Below are positions 7,269-15,005 of a DNA stretch of 32,865 nt, piece by piece; the first letter of the stretch is position 1; the number at the start of each line of letters is the position of its first letter. Both the position numbers and the translations under genes were made by a program. The stretch lies in assembly GCA_934654475.1 (NCBI GenBank), contig CAKUFZ010000020.1, forward strand, positions 1 to 32,865, in the 5' to 3' direction. The DNA comes from an uncultured Coriobacteriales bacterium. GTDB lineage: Bacteria; Actinomycetota; Coriobacteriia; Coriobacteriales; UMGS124. The notes under the pieces are model-generated. The model did no database searches. It was not told the DNA's origin and was given only the letters and a program-made list of their open reading frames with translations.

Positions 7269-8612
7269 ATGATCGATCGCTACACCCGCCCTGAAATGGG
7301 AGCCATCTGGGAGCTTGAGAACAAGTACGCCATTTGGCAGAAAGTTGAGGTCGCGGCTTGCGAGGCCCAGGCTGAGCTGGGCAAGATCGGCATCACCAAG
7401 GAAGAGGCGGCTTGGATCTCCGAGCATGCTGCCTTCAACAAGGAGGAAGTCGACCAAATCGAGGCAGTCACCAACCATGACGTCATCGCCTTCCTCACGA
7501 ACATGGGCTCCTACATTGACGCCGAGATTCCCGAGGGAGACCCCAAGCCTTCCCGCTGGGTGCACTACGGCATGACAAGCTCTGACCTGGGCGATACCGC
7601 GCTTTCCTATCAGATCACGCAGGCCATCGACATCATCCTGGCCGATGTCAAACAGCTCGGTGAGACGTGCCGCCGCCGTGCCTTTGAGCTCAAGGATGCC
7701 CTGTGCGTGGGCCGTACGCATGGCATCCATGCCGAGCCCATGACCTTCGGCATGAAGTTTGGTTCCTGGGCATGGGCCCTCAAGCGTGCCCAGACTCGCC
7801 TTGAGCAGGCTCGCGAGGTTGCGGCCACCGGCGCCATCTCGGGTGCAGTGGGCACCTACTCCTCCATCGACCCGTTCGTGGAACAGTATGTCTGCGCCAA
7901 ACTCGGTCTCACCCCCGATCCGCTGTCGACCCAGGTGCTTGCCCGCGATCGTCATGCCCAGGTCATGTCGACGCTCGCCGTCACGGCCTCCACGCTTGAG
8001 AGCATCGCCATGCAGGTTCGCCTCATGCAGCAGTCTGACGTCATCGAGGCTGAGGAGCCGTTCAAGAAGGGCCAGAAGGGCTCTTCCGCCATGCCTCACA
8101 AGCGCAACCCCATCACCGCCGAGCGCGTGTGCGGCCTTGCGCGCGTCGTGAAGGCAAACGCCCAGGTTGCCTATGACGACGTCGCCCTGTGGTACGAGCG
8201 CGACATCTCGCACTCCGGTGCCGAGCGCGTGGCCCTTGCCGACTCGTTCATCGCGCTTGACTACATGTTTGGCAAGATGCAGTGGATGCTCGACGGTCTG
8301 CAGGTGTACCCCGAGAAGATGAAGCACAACCTCAACCGCACGCGCGGCCTCATCTTCTCCAGCAAGGTGCTGCTTGCGCTCGTCGACACGGGCATTACTC
8401 GCGAGGCGGCCTATACCATCGTGCAGCGCAACGCCATGGCCGTGTGGGAAGACATTCAGCAGGCAGTGAATGGCCCCACCTATCGCGAGCGCCTCGAGGC
8501 CGACCCCGAGTGCACGCTCAGCGCTGAGAAGCTCGACGAGATCTTCGATCCGTGGGATTTCCTCACGCGCATCCAGGCCGTCTTTGACCGTCTTGAGGAA
8601 CTCGAGTTCTAA
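7269..8612 (+). CDS. purB: Adenylosuccinate lyase
   Basis: This 447-residue fumarase/aspartase-superfamily enzyme cleaves SAICAR to AICAR and adenylosuccinate to AMP, so it serves two steps of purine synthesis. It shows MTSSDLGDTA, the catalytic-region GRTHGIHAEPMTFG and the superfamily signature GSSAMPHKRNP. The ATG at 7269 is preferred over the one at 7263 because GAGAGG sits directly against 7263 but six bases from 7269, and the family usually begins MI(D/E)RYTRPEM. The other purine genes in the window (purA, purD, purE) are on the same strand but not contiguous with it. Confidence 0.96.
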   Translation: MIDRYTRPEMGAIWELENKYAIWQKVEVAACEAQAELGKIGITKEEAAWISEHAAFNKEEVDQIEAVTNHDVIAFLTNMGSYIDAEIPEGDPKPSRWVHYGMTSSDLGDTALSYQITQAIDIILADVKQLGETCRRRAFELKDALCVGRTHGIHAEPMTFGMKFGSWAWALKRAQTRLEQAREVAATGAISGAVGTYSSIDPFVEQYVCAKLGLTPDPLSTQVLARDRHAQVMSTLAVTASTLESIAMQVRLMQQSDVIEAEEPFKKGQKGSSAMPHKRNPITAERVCGLARVVKANAQVAYDDVALWYERDISHSGAERVALADSFIALDYMFGKMQWMLDGLQVYPEKMKHNLNRTRGLIFSSKVLLALVDTGITREAAYTIVQRNAMAVWEDIQQAVNGPTYRERLEADPECTLSAEKLDEIFDPWDFLTRIQAVFDRLEELEF

Positions 8613-8641
8613 AAAACAGCCGACACAGCACCAGCCGTCGC

Positions 8642-8692
8642 AGGCCGAAGGGGCGCCGTTTACCGAGCGGACCCCTTCGGCCTTTTGTTTTT
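8642..8692 (+). terminator. Terminator after purB
   Basis: AGGCCGAAGGGG (8642-8653) pairs perfectly with CCCCTTCGGCCT (8672-8683), followed by a T-rich run. Confidence 0.9.
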
Positions 8693-8803
8693 ATTTGAAG
8701 TTGAACGTTGCACACATGACCTGCACTGTCATTTGTTTTCTTGCAAGTAGCCTATGAATGTTTCTAATAGCAGGCAGTAAGGAAGATAGCGTAAGGGGGG
8801 CTT

Positions 8804-9976
8804 ATGGATCGCGTTTCAACGTCAGCCATCGTTGCGCTGTCTGTATCTTCACTCTGCATTGCTTGTGCGATCATTTCCGGTTGCTCGGCATCGGCGAGCA
8901 CCGTCACTTCCGAAGACACACAGGCCATGGTCAGCGAGGCCCTCGAGGCAAACCATCTCGAAGCCTCGGACGTGGCGGCTGTTGTCAACGGCACGGTCAT
9001 CACCCAGGTCGAGGTGAACAAGGCTGTGCAGGCGGAATATACGCGCCTGGGCCTCACGACCGTTGCCGACCAGCAGAATTACCTTGCTGCGCAGAACATG
9101 ACTGCATGGGACTTCCGTGCACAGGTCATTTGTAACCTTATCGACGTTGTCCTGCTTGAATCAGCCGCTCAGGATTTGGGTGTCGAGCTGTCCGACAGCG
9201 ACGTTGCGGCCTCTGTCAACGATGTTGCGAGCCTCTATCCCAATCGCAGCTCTTTCCTGTCGGCAATTAGCAACTCGGGCTATACCGAGGAGAGCTACAC
9301 TGCCGCCGTGCGCGAACAGATGCTTCGCTCTTGCCTGCGTGACGTCGTTATCCCCGAGCCGGAGCCAACCTCCGAGCAAATCGGTCGTTACGCACGCACG
9401 ATGATTGCCGGTCTTGAGACGAAGCGCTCCTCGTTCATCTTGTTCTCGCAGACGGATTACAGCCTTGCACGCGAGGTGAAAGACGAGCTTGACGAGGGCG
9501 CTGATTTTGCCGAGATGGCCCGCACCTACTCGATGGACTCCACTGCCGAGCAGGGCGGCGAGGCTGGTTGGGACTTCCTTACCACGTTCCCCCAGGAATA
9601 CCAGGATGCCCTCAATGAGCTTGAGCCCGGCGAGACGTCCTCTATCGTGAGGACGCGCTTCGGCTATTACATCATCAAGTGCACGGGCTTCTATCAGGCT
9701 AAGACAGATAACGCCGGAGACATCGACCTGTCGGACGTCCCCAGCGACATCATGGCCTCCATCAAGCAGAATCTGCGTGATTCGCTCAAGACGCAGCTCT
9801 TCGAGCTCTATGTCAACAACCTTGAGGCATCCTCGACCATCGCCGTCTATGACGAGGGCGGCCTGCAGGTTCTTGACCTCGAAGAAGTGGGCCTTGCCAC
9901 TCAGACGATTTACAACCCCACGGTCGATGACGTCATCGATGAGGTTCAAGAGGAAGCCGCTTCCGCAACGCTCTAA
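8804..9976 (+). CDS. PpiC/PrsA-type peptidyl-prolyl isomerase lipoprotein
   Basis: This is a likely extracytoplasmic foldase that helps secreted proteins fold after export. The 390-residue product starts with a hydrophobic signal ending in the lipobox ISGC (lipidated Cys27), then a SurA/PrsA-like helical N-terminal domain (about 55-190). A parvulin (PpiC) domain at about 205-297 includes FAEMARTYSMDSTAEQGGEAGW and RFGYYIIK. About 90 further residues follow the isomerase domain, more than is typical for PrsA. GGGGGG (8796-8801 region) provides the ribosome site. It stands alone after the purB terminator. Its stop codon overlaps that of the convergent gene downstream. Confidence 0.88.
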   Translation: MDRVSTSAIVALSVSSLCIACAIISGCSASASTVTSEDTQAMVSEALEANHLEASDVAAVVNGTVITQVEVNKAVQAEYTRLGLTTVADQQNYLAAQNMTAWDFRAQVICNLIDVVLLESAAQDLGVELSDSDVAASVNDVASLYPNRSSFLSAISNSGYTEESYTAAVREQMLRSCLRDVVIPEPEPTSEQIGRYARTMIAGLETKRSSFILFSQTDYSLAREVKDELDEGADFAEMARTYSMDSTAEQGGEAGWDFLTTFPQEYQDALNELEPGETSSIVRTRFGYYIIKCTGFYQAKTDNAGDIDLSDVPSDIMASIKQNLRDSLKTQLFELYVNNLEASSTIAVYDEGGLQVLDLEEVGLATQTIYNPTVDDVIDEVQEEAASATL

Positions 9977-10722
9977 TCTTCCTCAGCTGTTTCTTCCTGG
10001 TCTTTTGGTTCGTCTGGGGAAGTGTCGTGACATTGCGTGTAGCGCTGCGCCAAATCGATGGGCGCGCACGTGTGCCAGTTGTAATGCAGCGACAGATATC
10101 GCAAAGACAGTACGACTGCGGCGCTTACCAGCGTGGCCCAACCCTTCACCATGTGATGTGTGACAAGCAGGCAATAGACAAGTGTGCCTGCCAGGGAGCA
10201 GACGGCATAGAAGTTGCTTGCCCGGAAGATGGCAGGTACGCGTCCCACGATGACATCGCGGATGACGCCTCCACCCACGGCGGTGAGCACTCCCAAAACA
10301 ATGCCTGCAGAAACGCCGTATCCGGCAACAAGGGCCTTGTCTGCTCCTGCGACGGAGAACAGGGCCACGCTTACGATGTCGAAGAAGGCAATGGGTTTCT
10401 CAAAGCGCTGGATAAGGCTTGAGAAGAAGAAGGCAAGAAAGGCGACAACAATGCAGCAAAGCATTGCCTGGGGGTAGTCGAGCATGTAGACGCCCTGATC
10501 GGAGAGGATCATGTCGCGAATCAAGCCGCCGCCCAGCGAGCTTGCCCCGGCTAGAACGCACACCCCGATGAGGTCCATGCGCATGTTGCAGGCCGTGAGG
10601 GCACCTGACACGGCACCGGCAAGAACGGCCCCAAACTCCAACACTATAGGGAAGCTCACGCTAGCCGCACTCGGGTCACCGAGTGTGAATAGAGAGCTGA
10701 AAAAGGATTGCAGCACGTCCAT
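9973..10722 (-). CDS. TRIC cation channel / YadS (UPF0126) family membrane protein
   Basis: The 249-residue protein has about seven hydrophobic segments and the internal duplication typical of the family: GGGLIRD (64-70) and GGGVIRD (150-156), each followed by a hydrophobic stretch. Bacterial and archaeal relatives are trimeric monovalent-cation channels; substrate and role here are inferred from the family only. A charged, hydrophilic tail of about 40 residues ends in an acidic run. The ATG at 10722 (minus strand) has GAGGAGA a few bases upstream. It is transcribed toward the foldase gene, and the two stop codons share bases. Confidence 0.87.
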   Translation of the reverse strand: MDVLQSFFSSLFTLGDPSAASVSFPIVLEFGAVLAGAVSGALTACNMRMDLIGVCVLAGASSLGGGLIRDMILSDQGVYMLDYPQAMLCCIVVAFLAFFFSSLIQRFEKPIAFFDIVSVALFSVAGADKALVAGYGVSAGIVLGVLTAVGGGVIRDVIVGRVPAIFRASNFYAVCSLAGTLVYCLLVTHHMVKGWATLVSAAVVLSLRYLSLHYNWHTCAPIDLAQRYTQCHDTSPDEPKDQEETAEED

Positions 10723-10806
10723 GGTGTCTCCTCGCGAAGATGATGCGCTGGATTGTACGCTTATCTGTGGTGACTAAGTGATGAGGTCGAGGATTTGTGC
10801 AAAGAA

Positions 10807-10835
10807 CTGGACGCGAACGGAGAAATGCGTATACT
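10807..10835 (+). promoter_or_regulatory. Promoter for the tRNA-Ser genes
   Basis: CTGGAC (10807-10812), a 17-base spacer and TATACT (10830-10835) fit a housekeeping promoter. The expected start is near 10842, eight bases before the first tRNA-Ser. Confidence 0.65.
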
Positions 10836-10849
10836 TGAACCTCGCTTAC

Positions 10850-10940
10850 GGAGGGCTGTCCGAGTGGCCGAAGGAGCACGATTGGAAATCGTGTAGGCGG
10901 CAAAACCGTCTCTAGGGTTCAAATCCCTAGCCCTCCGCCA
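10850..10940 (+). tRNA. tRNA-Ser (anticodon GGA)
   Basis: A class II tRNA of 91 bases. The acceptor GGAGGGC/GCCCTCC, anticodon stem CACGA/TCGTG with loop TTGGAAA, and a long variable arm are visible. The discriminator is G, as expected for serine, and CCA is encoded. Confidence 0.96.
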
Positions 10941-10949
10941 GAACTTTCT

Positions 10950-10983
10950 CGGGGCGTCGATCATATTGGTCGCGCCCCGTTTT
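10950..10983 (+). terminator. Terminator between the two tRNA-Ser genes
   Basis: CGGGGCG (10950-10956) pairs with CGCCCCG (10973-10979), followed by four T residues. The loop is long (16 bases), so strength is uncertain. Confidence 0.6.
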
Positions 10984-10991
10984 CCATCCTT

Positions 10992-11084
10992 GGAGGGATG
11001 GCAGAGTGGTTGAATGCGGCGGTCTCGAAAACCGTTTAGCCAGTGTCCCTGGCTACGAGGGTTCGAATCCCTCTCCCTCCGCCA
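10992..11084 (+). tRNA. tRNA-Ser (anticodon CGA)
   Basis: A class II tRNA of 93 bases with acceptor GGAGGGA/TCCCTCC, anticodon loop CTCGAAA, a long variable arm, discriminator G and encoded CCA. It decodes UCG, a common codon in this G+C-rich genome. Confidence 0.96.
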
Positions 11085-11095
11085 GATAGACTTTT

Positions 11096-11119
11096 AAAGC
11101 GCCGCATGGCGCTTTTTTT
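11096..11119 (+). terminator. Terminator after tRNA-Ser(CGA)
   Basis: AAAGCGCC (11096-11103) pairs perfectly with GGCGCTTT (11108-11115) across a four-base loop, and the T run continues to 11119. Confidence 0.92.
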
Positions 11120-11171
11120 GTATACTAAGGGCTTTGTGCAGCTACAACATGACGAGAAAGTGAGCAACGCC

Positions 11172-11735
11172 ATGGATCAGGTGACCCTTCAGATTTCCGA
11201 CAACGCCCAGCAGGCGCTCAACTTTGCCTTCAACGAGGCCCAGCAGCGCCTCAATACCATGGGGCAGTTTGACCCGTTCACCGTGACGGTTGTCGATGAG
11301 GGCGTCGAGGTCAACGACCACCCCGCCTCTTCTCCGGAGGGCGTGCGCGAGAGCGTGAAGATGCTCGTTGCCCAGGACATGCCCGAGGCATACGTGCTGT
11401 GCTACGACGGCGACGTCGAGACTGATGACGGCACGCTTGACTGCATCGTTGCCGAGGTTGCCGATCGCGGAAGCGCCGATGCTTACATTCTCGTGCTGCT
11501 CTACACCAAGGACGCCGAGGGCTTTACGTTCGAGGCTGACTTTGTCTATGCCGGTCCTGCCCCCACGCTCTATCCTGCCGGCACGAAGCCGATCGTCAGC
11601 GGTTTGGTCGCGCTGCAGCGCGAGGAAGGCGCCGCAGCCGACGGCACGCCTGTGGATTCCGACGCCGACAAGGCCGAGGAGCCCGAATCAGGCGACCAGG
11701 TTGCCGAGCCCGCTGTTGAGGACTGCGCCGAGTAA
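11172..11735 (+). CDS. Hypothetical protein with acidic tail (paralogue of 4800-5273)
   Basis: Function is unknown. The 187-residue product has no signal or membrane segment. An N-terminal helix (ISDNAQQALNFAFNEAQQRL) is followed by strands such as FTVTVVDEGVEV, AYVLCYDGDVETDDG and DAYILVLLYTK. The last 35 residues or so are a low-complexity acidic tail. The middle matches the pattern of the protein at 4800-5273 closely enough to suggest common ancestry. The ATG at 11172 is chosen; an in-frame GTG at 11160 is possible, and a still longer frame back to 11043 is rejected because it runs through tRNA-Ser and its terminator. Neither start has a strong ribosome site. It is followed by a large palindrome. 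Confidence 0.72.
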   Translation: MDQVTLQISDNAQQALNFAFNEAQQRLNTMGQFDPFTVTVVDEGVEVNDHPASSPEGVRESVKMLVAQDMPEAYVLCYDGDVETDDGTLDCIVAEVADRGSADAYILVLLYTKDAEGFTFEADFVYAGPAPTLYPAGTKPIVSGLVALQREEGAAADGTPVDSDADKAEEPESGDQVAEPAVEDCAE

Positions 11736-11760
11736 ATTCTCTTTGCCATATGTTTGAGTC

Positions 11761-11797
11761 ATGCGGCCCGGCTGGAAGTATTCCAGTCGGGCCGCAT
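11761..11797. terminator. Large perfect-arm palindrome, possible U-less terminator
   Basis: A 17-base-pair stem (one G-T wobble) with a three-base loop GTA starts 25 bases after the preceding stop codon. Its position suggests termination or 3'-end protection of that mRNA. It lacks a T run, so it is not a classical intrinsic terminator; hairpin-only terminators have been proposed in actinobacteria. Confidence 0.5.
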
Positions 11798-12021
11798 GCA
11801 TATGGGCCTGAACTTGGCACGAGGAAGTCCGGCTGTAATGTTTTGTGACGTACATGACGCATTTCCTGTCATGGGCATTACAAGAAGTCACGTCGAAAAA
11901 ATGCTAGGTTTTGCTTGCGCAGACGATTATGGATGGCAAGTTATGGATATGCAGCGCAGGTAGAAAATTATACTGGACTACTTGCATGGTTGCGCGGTAT
12001 CCTTAGCCGCTGTCATTCCCT
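11798..12021 (+). promoter_or_regulatory. Upstream region of the rpsF operon
   Basis: Together with the flanking structures this is a gap of 344 bases without a convincing gene; a 69-codon frame at 11754-11963 has no recognisable content. It should hold the promoter of the ribosomal-protein operon. Candidates are TATACT (11969-11974), which lacks a clear -35, and TGGACT (11974-11979) with an 18-base spacer to TATCCT (11998-12003). Neither is convincing alone. Confidence 0.35.
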
Positions 12022-12053
12022 GCTTCGGACACAGCCTTCACGAGATCCGAAGC
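12022..12053 (+). promoter_or_regulatory. Structured leader upstream of rpsF
   Basis: GCTTCGGA (12022-12029) pairs perfectly with TCCGAAGC (12046-12053). A competing small hairpin can form between GCTGT (12010-12014) and ACAGC (12030-12034). The structure ends 26 bases before the rpsF start. In many bacteria the rpsF leader carries an RNA motif bound by the S6:S18 complex for feedback control; whether this is that motif is inference from position only. Confidence 0.4.
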
Positions 12054-12079
12054 CACTTTAGCCCAGAGGAGGTGACACC

Positions 12080-12370
12080 ATGAAGGCTTATGAACTGCTG
12101 TTCTTTGTGAACCCGTCTCTTGATGACGAGGCTCGCGCCGGTGTGATGAAGAGGATCGATTCCACTATCGTTGAGAACGGTGGTGCTGTCGAATCCGTCG
12201 AGGATTGGGGTAAGCGCAAGCTCGCTTACACCATCGACAAGCTCACCGAGGGCGACTACACCCTGATCAACTTCCAGCTCGATCCTGCCTGCATCGCAGA
12301 GCTTGACCGCGTTCTCGGCATTCTGGACGGCGTTGTCCGTTCCATGATCGTCCGTCGCGCGGAGGCTTAA
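12080..12370 (+). CDS. rpsF: 30S ribosomal protein S6
   Basis: The 96-residue product is of normal S6 length and binds S18 in the central domain of the 30S subunit. MKAYELLFFVNPSLDD, the WGKRKLAYTIDKLTEGDY segment and the closing VRSMIVRR are family features. A near-perfect GAGGAGGTGA ribosome site precedes the ATG. First gene of the rpsF-ssb-rpsR cluster. Confidence 0.97.
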   Translation: MKAYELLFFVNPSLDDEARAGVMKRIDSTIVENGGAVESVEDWGKRKLAYTIDKLTEGDYTLINFQLDPACIAELDRVLGILDGVVRSMIVRRAEA

Positions 12371-12430
12371 TGTGATTCGGGTTTGTCGCCCTAGGGCGAC
12401 ATTCCCGGCGATGTAAGGAGTGTGGACGGT

Positions 12431-12916
12431 ATGGCAAACATCAACAGGGTCATTATCTCTGGCAGGCTTACCCGCGATCCGGAGCTTCGGCAGACCGCCG
12501 GCGGCACGCCGGTTCTGGGTATGGGCGTGGCAGTCAACGATCGTCGACGCAACGTTCAAACTGGCCAGTGGGAAGACTACACCAACTTCATCGATTGCAC
12601 CATGTTCGGCGCCCGCGCCGAATCGCTGTCGCGCATTCTTACCAAAGGTATGCTCGTCTGCATTGAAGGTCGCCTTCGTTGGAGTCAGTGGGAGCGCGAC
12701 GGCCAAAAGCGCAGCAAAATCGAGGTTATCGTTGATGAGCTCGAGTTGCCCAGCCGCGGCCAGGGTGCTCAGGACGGCGGGGCCCCTCAGGCTTACGCAC
12801 CTGCGCCCCAGCAGTCGTATTCTTCCTCGTATGCCCCTGCTCCGCAGCAGCAATATGCAGCTCCTGCAGCTATGCCGCCCGCAGACCAGATTTATGACGA
12901 GGAGATTCCGTTCTAG
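12431..12916 (+). CDS. ssb: Single-stranded DNA-binding protein
   Basis: This 161-residue protein coats single-stranded DNA during replication and repair. The OB fold runs from INRVIISGRLTRDPELRQT to about residue 108, followed by a Gln/Pro/Ala/Tyr-rich linker and the acidic protein-docking tail DEEIPF. The ATG at 12431 is preferred: AAGGAG (12415-12420) is ten bases upstream, whereas it is only one base from the in-frame GTG at 12422. It lies between rpsF and rpsR, the usual order. Confidence 0.96.
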   Translation: MANINRVIISGRLTRDPELRQTAGGTPVLGMGVAVNDRRRNVQTGQWEDYTNFIDCTMFGARAESLSRILTKGMLVCIEGRLRWSQWERDGQKRSKIEVIVDELELPSRGQGAQDGGAPQAYAPAPQQSYSSSYAPAPQQQYAAPAAMPPADQIYDEEIPF

Positions 12917-12968
12917 GAATCCCCAGCCCATTTCACTTCGGATTTAGCGTAAAGGAGGTCAAGCCACC

Positions 12969-13229
12969 ATGGCCAACGATTTTCAGCGTCAGCCTCGCAA
13001 GAAGTATTGCCAGCTTTGCAAGGACGAGGTCGAGTTCATCGACTACAAGGATGTGGCTCTTCTTCGCAAGTATATGACCGATCGCGGCAAGATTAAGCCC
13101 CGTCGTGTCACCGGTGCTTGCAGGCAGCATCAGCACGAGATGGCTGTTGCCATCAAGCGTGCCCGCGTCATGGCCCTCGTGCCCTACACCGTCACGGTTG
13201 TCAGCGGCAGCAGGGATCGTCGAGGCTAA
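12969..13229 (+). CDS. rpsR: 30S ribosomal protein S18
   Basis: The 86-residue protein partners S6 in the 30S subunit. It has the conserved FIDYKDVALLRKYMTDRGKI core and a basic C terminus. The Cys14-x2-Cys17 pair plus Cys and His in GACRQHQ make it the cysteine-containing, potentially zinc-binding form of S18. AAGGAGG provides a strong ribosome site. Confidence 0.96.
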   Translation: MANDFQRQPRKKYCQLCKDEVEFIDYKDVALLRKYMTDRGKIKPRRVTGACRQHQHEMAVAIKRARVMALVPYTVTVVSGSRDRRG

Positions 13230-13240
13230 AGAGGCATGCC

Positions 13241-14239
13241 ATGGACGAGACGCACGCTTCACCTGAGTCTCTCGTTGAGTCGCCAGGAAAGCAGCACCGT
13301 CCCGCCCAGCCCGTGTTCGAGTTCGTTCTTTGCGTCATTGGCTCTCTCGGCACGATAGTTCTTCCTGGTGTGAGCACTGCACTCATGGTCTTCGGAGCAT
13401 GGTTGCTTGCTCGAAAGGAAGAAGGTCGCGCCCTTTGGGCTATCGCAGGATGTCTTGGACCGGGTATCGCCCTTTCCTTCGCGACGTGGGATTATGCATC
13501 GCTCGTCTTGCCCTGTGCTCTCGCCGCCTTGGCAATTGCCTTGCTTTTGCCGGGGCGTGTGAGCGTCACTTCGGTCGTTTGCCTCATCGTGGTTCTTACT
13601 GCGTTACTCATCGGGGCAGATGCATCGCTTCTGATGTTGCAGGGTGAGAATTTTGCGGCTTATGTCCAAGCGCTGCTCGAAGAGCTTCGCCAGGTCATGA
13701 CCGCATCTCTGCCGACGGGAACATCCTCGGTGTCAGTTTCTGCCACCGTTGATTCTACCGTCGAGCTTCTGGGGAGGACCTGGCCCCTTATCTATGTGAT
13801 GAGGGCCATCTCCATCGTGCTCCTGGGGTCTTTGGGCCTCATCGTTGCGCGACGGGACTCCTATCAGAAAGTCAGCGGGGCGTTCAAGCGCTTCGATGTG
13901 CCGCTTTGGCTCGTCGCGGTGTTCATCGCCTCATTGGCTGTTCTGGCAGGATGGGTCATGACCTCCGGGGTGCCTGAGGGTGTGGGGGTTGTTGCCCTCA
14001 ATATCATCTTGTGCCTACGCTTGGTCTTTTTCCTCCAGGGGTTTGCCGTGATGTTGAGCCTTATGGACTCGCATGGTTGGGGAGCGGTTCCCCGCGTACT
14101 GGTTATCTCGGCGGCTCTGCTGATCGAGATGAGCCTGTCCGTCGTGTGCGTCCTGGGACTTGTCGACGTTTGGGCCAACTTTCGCAAGCTGGCCCGTACA
14201 GGGCGGTCTGGGCGCCACAGCTGCGGCGAAGGTGAGTAA
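13241..14239 (+). CDS. DUF2232-like (YybS) multi-pass membrane protein
   Basis: The 332-residue product has about eight hydrophobic segments and little else. A membrane protein of this kind between rpsR and rplI matches the placement of YybS/DUF2232 proteins in Gram-positive genomes; the family call rests on this context, the length and the topology. Function is not established. The ATG at 13241 follows AGAGG, only 11 bases after the rpsR stop; a longer frame reaching back into rpsR is rejected. Confidence 0.7.
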   Translation: MDETHASPESLVESPGKQHRPAQPVFEFVLCVIGSLGTIVLPGVSTALMVFGAWLLARKEEGRALWAIAGCLGPGIALSFATWDYASLVLPCALAALAIALLLPGRVSVTSVVCLIVVLTALLIGADASLLMLQGENFAAYVQALLEELRQVMTASLPTGTSSVSVSATVDSTVELLGRTWPLIYVMRAISIVLLGSLGLIVARRDSYQKVSGAFKRFDVPLWLVAVFIASLAVLAGWVMTSGVPEGVGVVALNIILCLRLVFFLQGFAVMLSLMDSHGWGAVPRVLVISAALLIEMSLSVVCVLGLVDVWANFRKLARTGRSGRHSCGEGE

Positions 14240-14290
14240 ACTGGCTGAAGGCCCTGCTTCGAGCAGGCCTCAACGTGAGGAGTACTAACA

Positions 14291-14821
14291 ATGAAGGTTA
14301 TTCTCTTGGGCGAGCTCAAGGGGAAGGGTGGCGAGGGCGACGTCATCGACGTTGCCGACGGTTTCGCCAACAACTGGCTCTTCCCTCAGAAGATCGCTAT
14401 CAAGGCTACTGAGGGCAACCTCAAGCAGCTCGAGCAGAAGCGCAACAACATCGCCAAGCGCGAGGTTGTTCGTGTCGCTGAGGCCAACGAGAAGGCTGCT
14501 GAGCTCGAGGGCAAGTCTGTCCGCATCGAGGTCCGTCTGGGCGACGAGGGCCAGCTCTTCGGCTCTGTCACCGCTGCCCAGGTCGCTGAGGCTCTCCAGG
14601 CCCAGTGCGGCCTCGAGGTTGACCGTCACCGTATCGACCTGCGCCCCATCAAGGAGGCCGGTTCGCACACGGCTGTCATCTCGCTGTACCGCGACATCGT
14701 CGCCAACATCGAGGTTCAGGTCAACAACGCCGCTGGCTTCGCTGCCATCGACGCTGCTGCTGCTGAGGCCAAGGCCGCTGAGGCTGAGGTCGAGGCTGCC
14801 GAGGAGTCTGACGCCGAGTAA
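14291..14821 (+). CDS. rplI: 50S ribosomal protein L9
   Basis: L9 binds 23S rRNA near the L1 stalk and helps maintain reading frame. The N-terminal domain shows GKGGEGDVIDVADGFANNWL and the connecting helix follows. At 176 residues it exceeds the usual length of about 148-150 because of a C-terminal tail rich in Ala and Glu. GTGAGGAG precedes the ATG, and a hairpin with a CCTGC/GCAGG core (about 14249-14271) lies in the gap after the DUF2232 gene. Confidence 0.95.
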   Translation: MKVILLGELKGKGGEGDVIDVADGFANNWLFPQKIAIKATEGNLKQLEQKRNNIAKREVVRVAEANEKAAELEGKSVRIEVRLGDEGQLFGSVTAAQVAEALQAQCGLEVDRHRIDLRPIKEAGSHTAVISLYRDIVANIEVQVNNAAGFAAIDAAAAEAKAAEAEVEAAEESDAE

Positions 14822-14848
14822 ATCGGCTCTGCCTTGTGCATAGCTTTT

Positions 14849-14883
14849 AAAAAGGGACGCCGACGTGTCGGTGTCCCTTTTTT
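14849..14883 (+). terminator. Terminator after rplI
   Basis: A 15-base-pair stem (14849-14863 with 14868-14882, one wobble) with a four-base loop ends in a T run. It separates the S6-L9 cluster from dnaB. Confidence 0.93.
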
Positions 14884-15005
14884 GATGCGCGAACACAGAT
14901 AGGGGTCCCAGCTCTCTGTTTCGCGATTACAATCAGGTGTTCGCACGCGGTATGTGTCGCTGGCATACGATGTGGCACGACGAACAGTTTGGAGGAGCTG
15001 CTTCG

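Noticed and set aside
7242..8327. Minus-strand open frame of 361 codons opposite purB
   Set aside because: Shadow of purB; no ribosome site or domain.
11043..11171. N-terminal extension of the hypothetical gene into tRNA-Ser(CGA)
   Set aside because: It would translate tRNA and terminator sequence.
11754..11963. 69-codon open frame after the hypothetical gene
   Set aside because: It contains the 11761-11797 palindrome and has no ribosome site or recognisable product.
13118..13240. Longer start for the DUF2232 membrane protein inside rpsR
   Set aside because: The extension lies in another frame of rpsR and has no hydrophobic or conserved character; ATG 13241 has a ribosome site.
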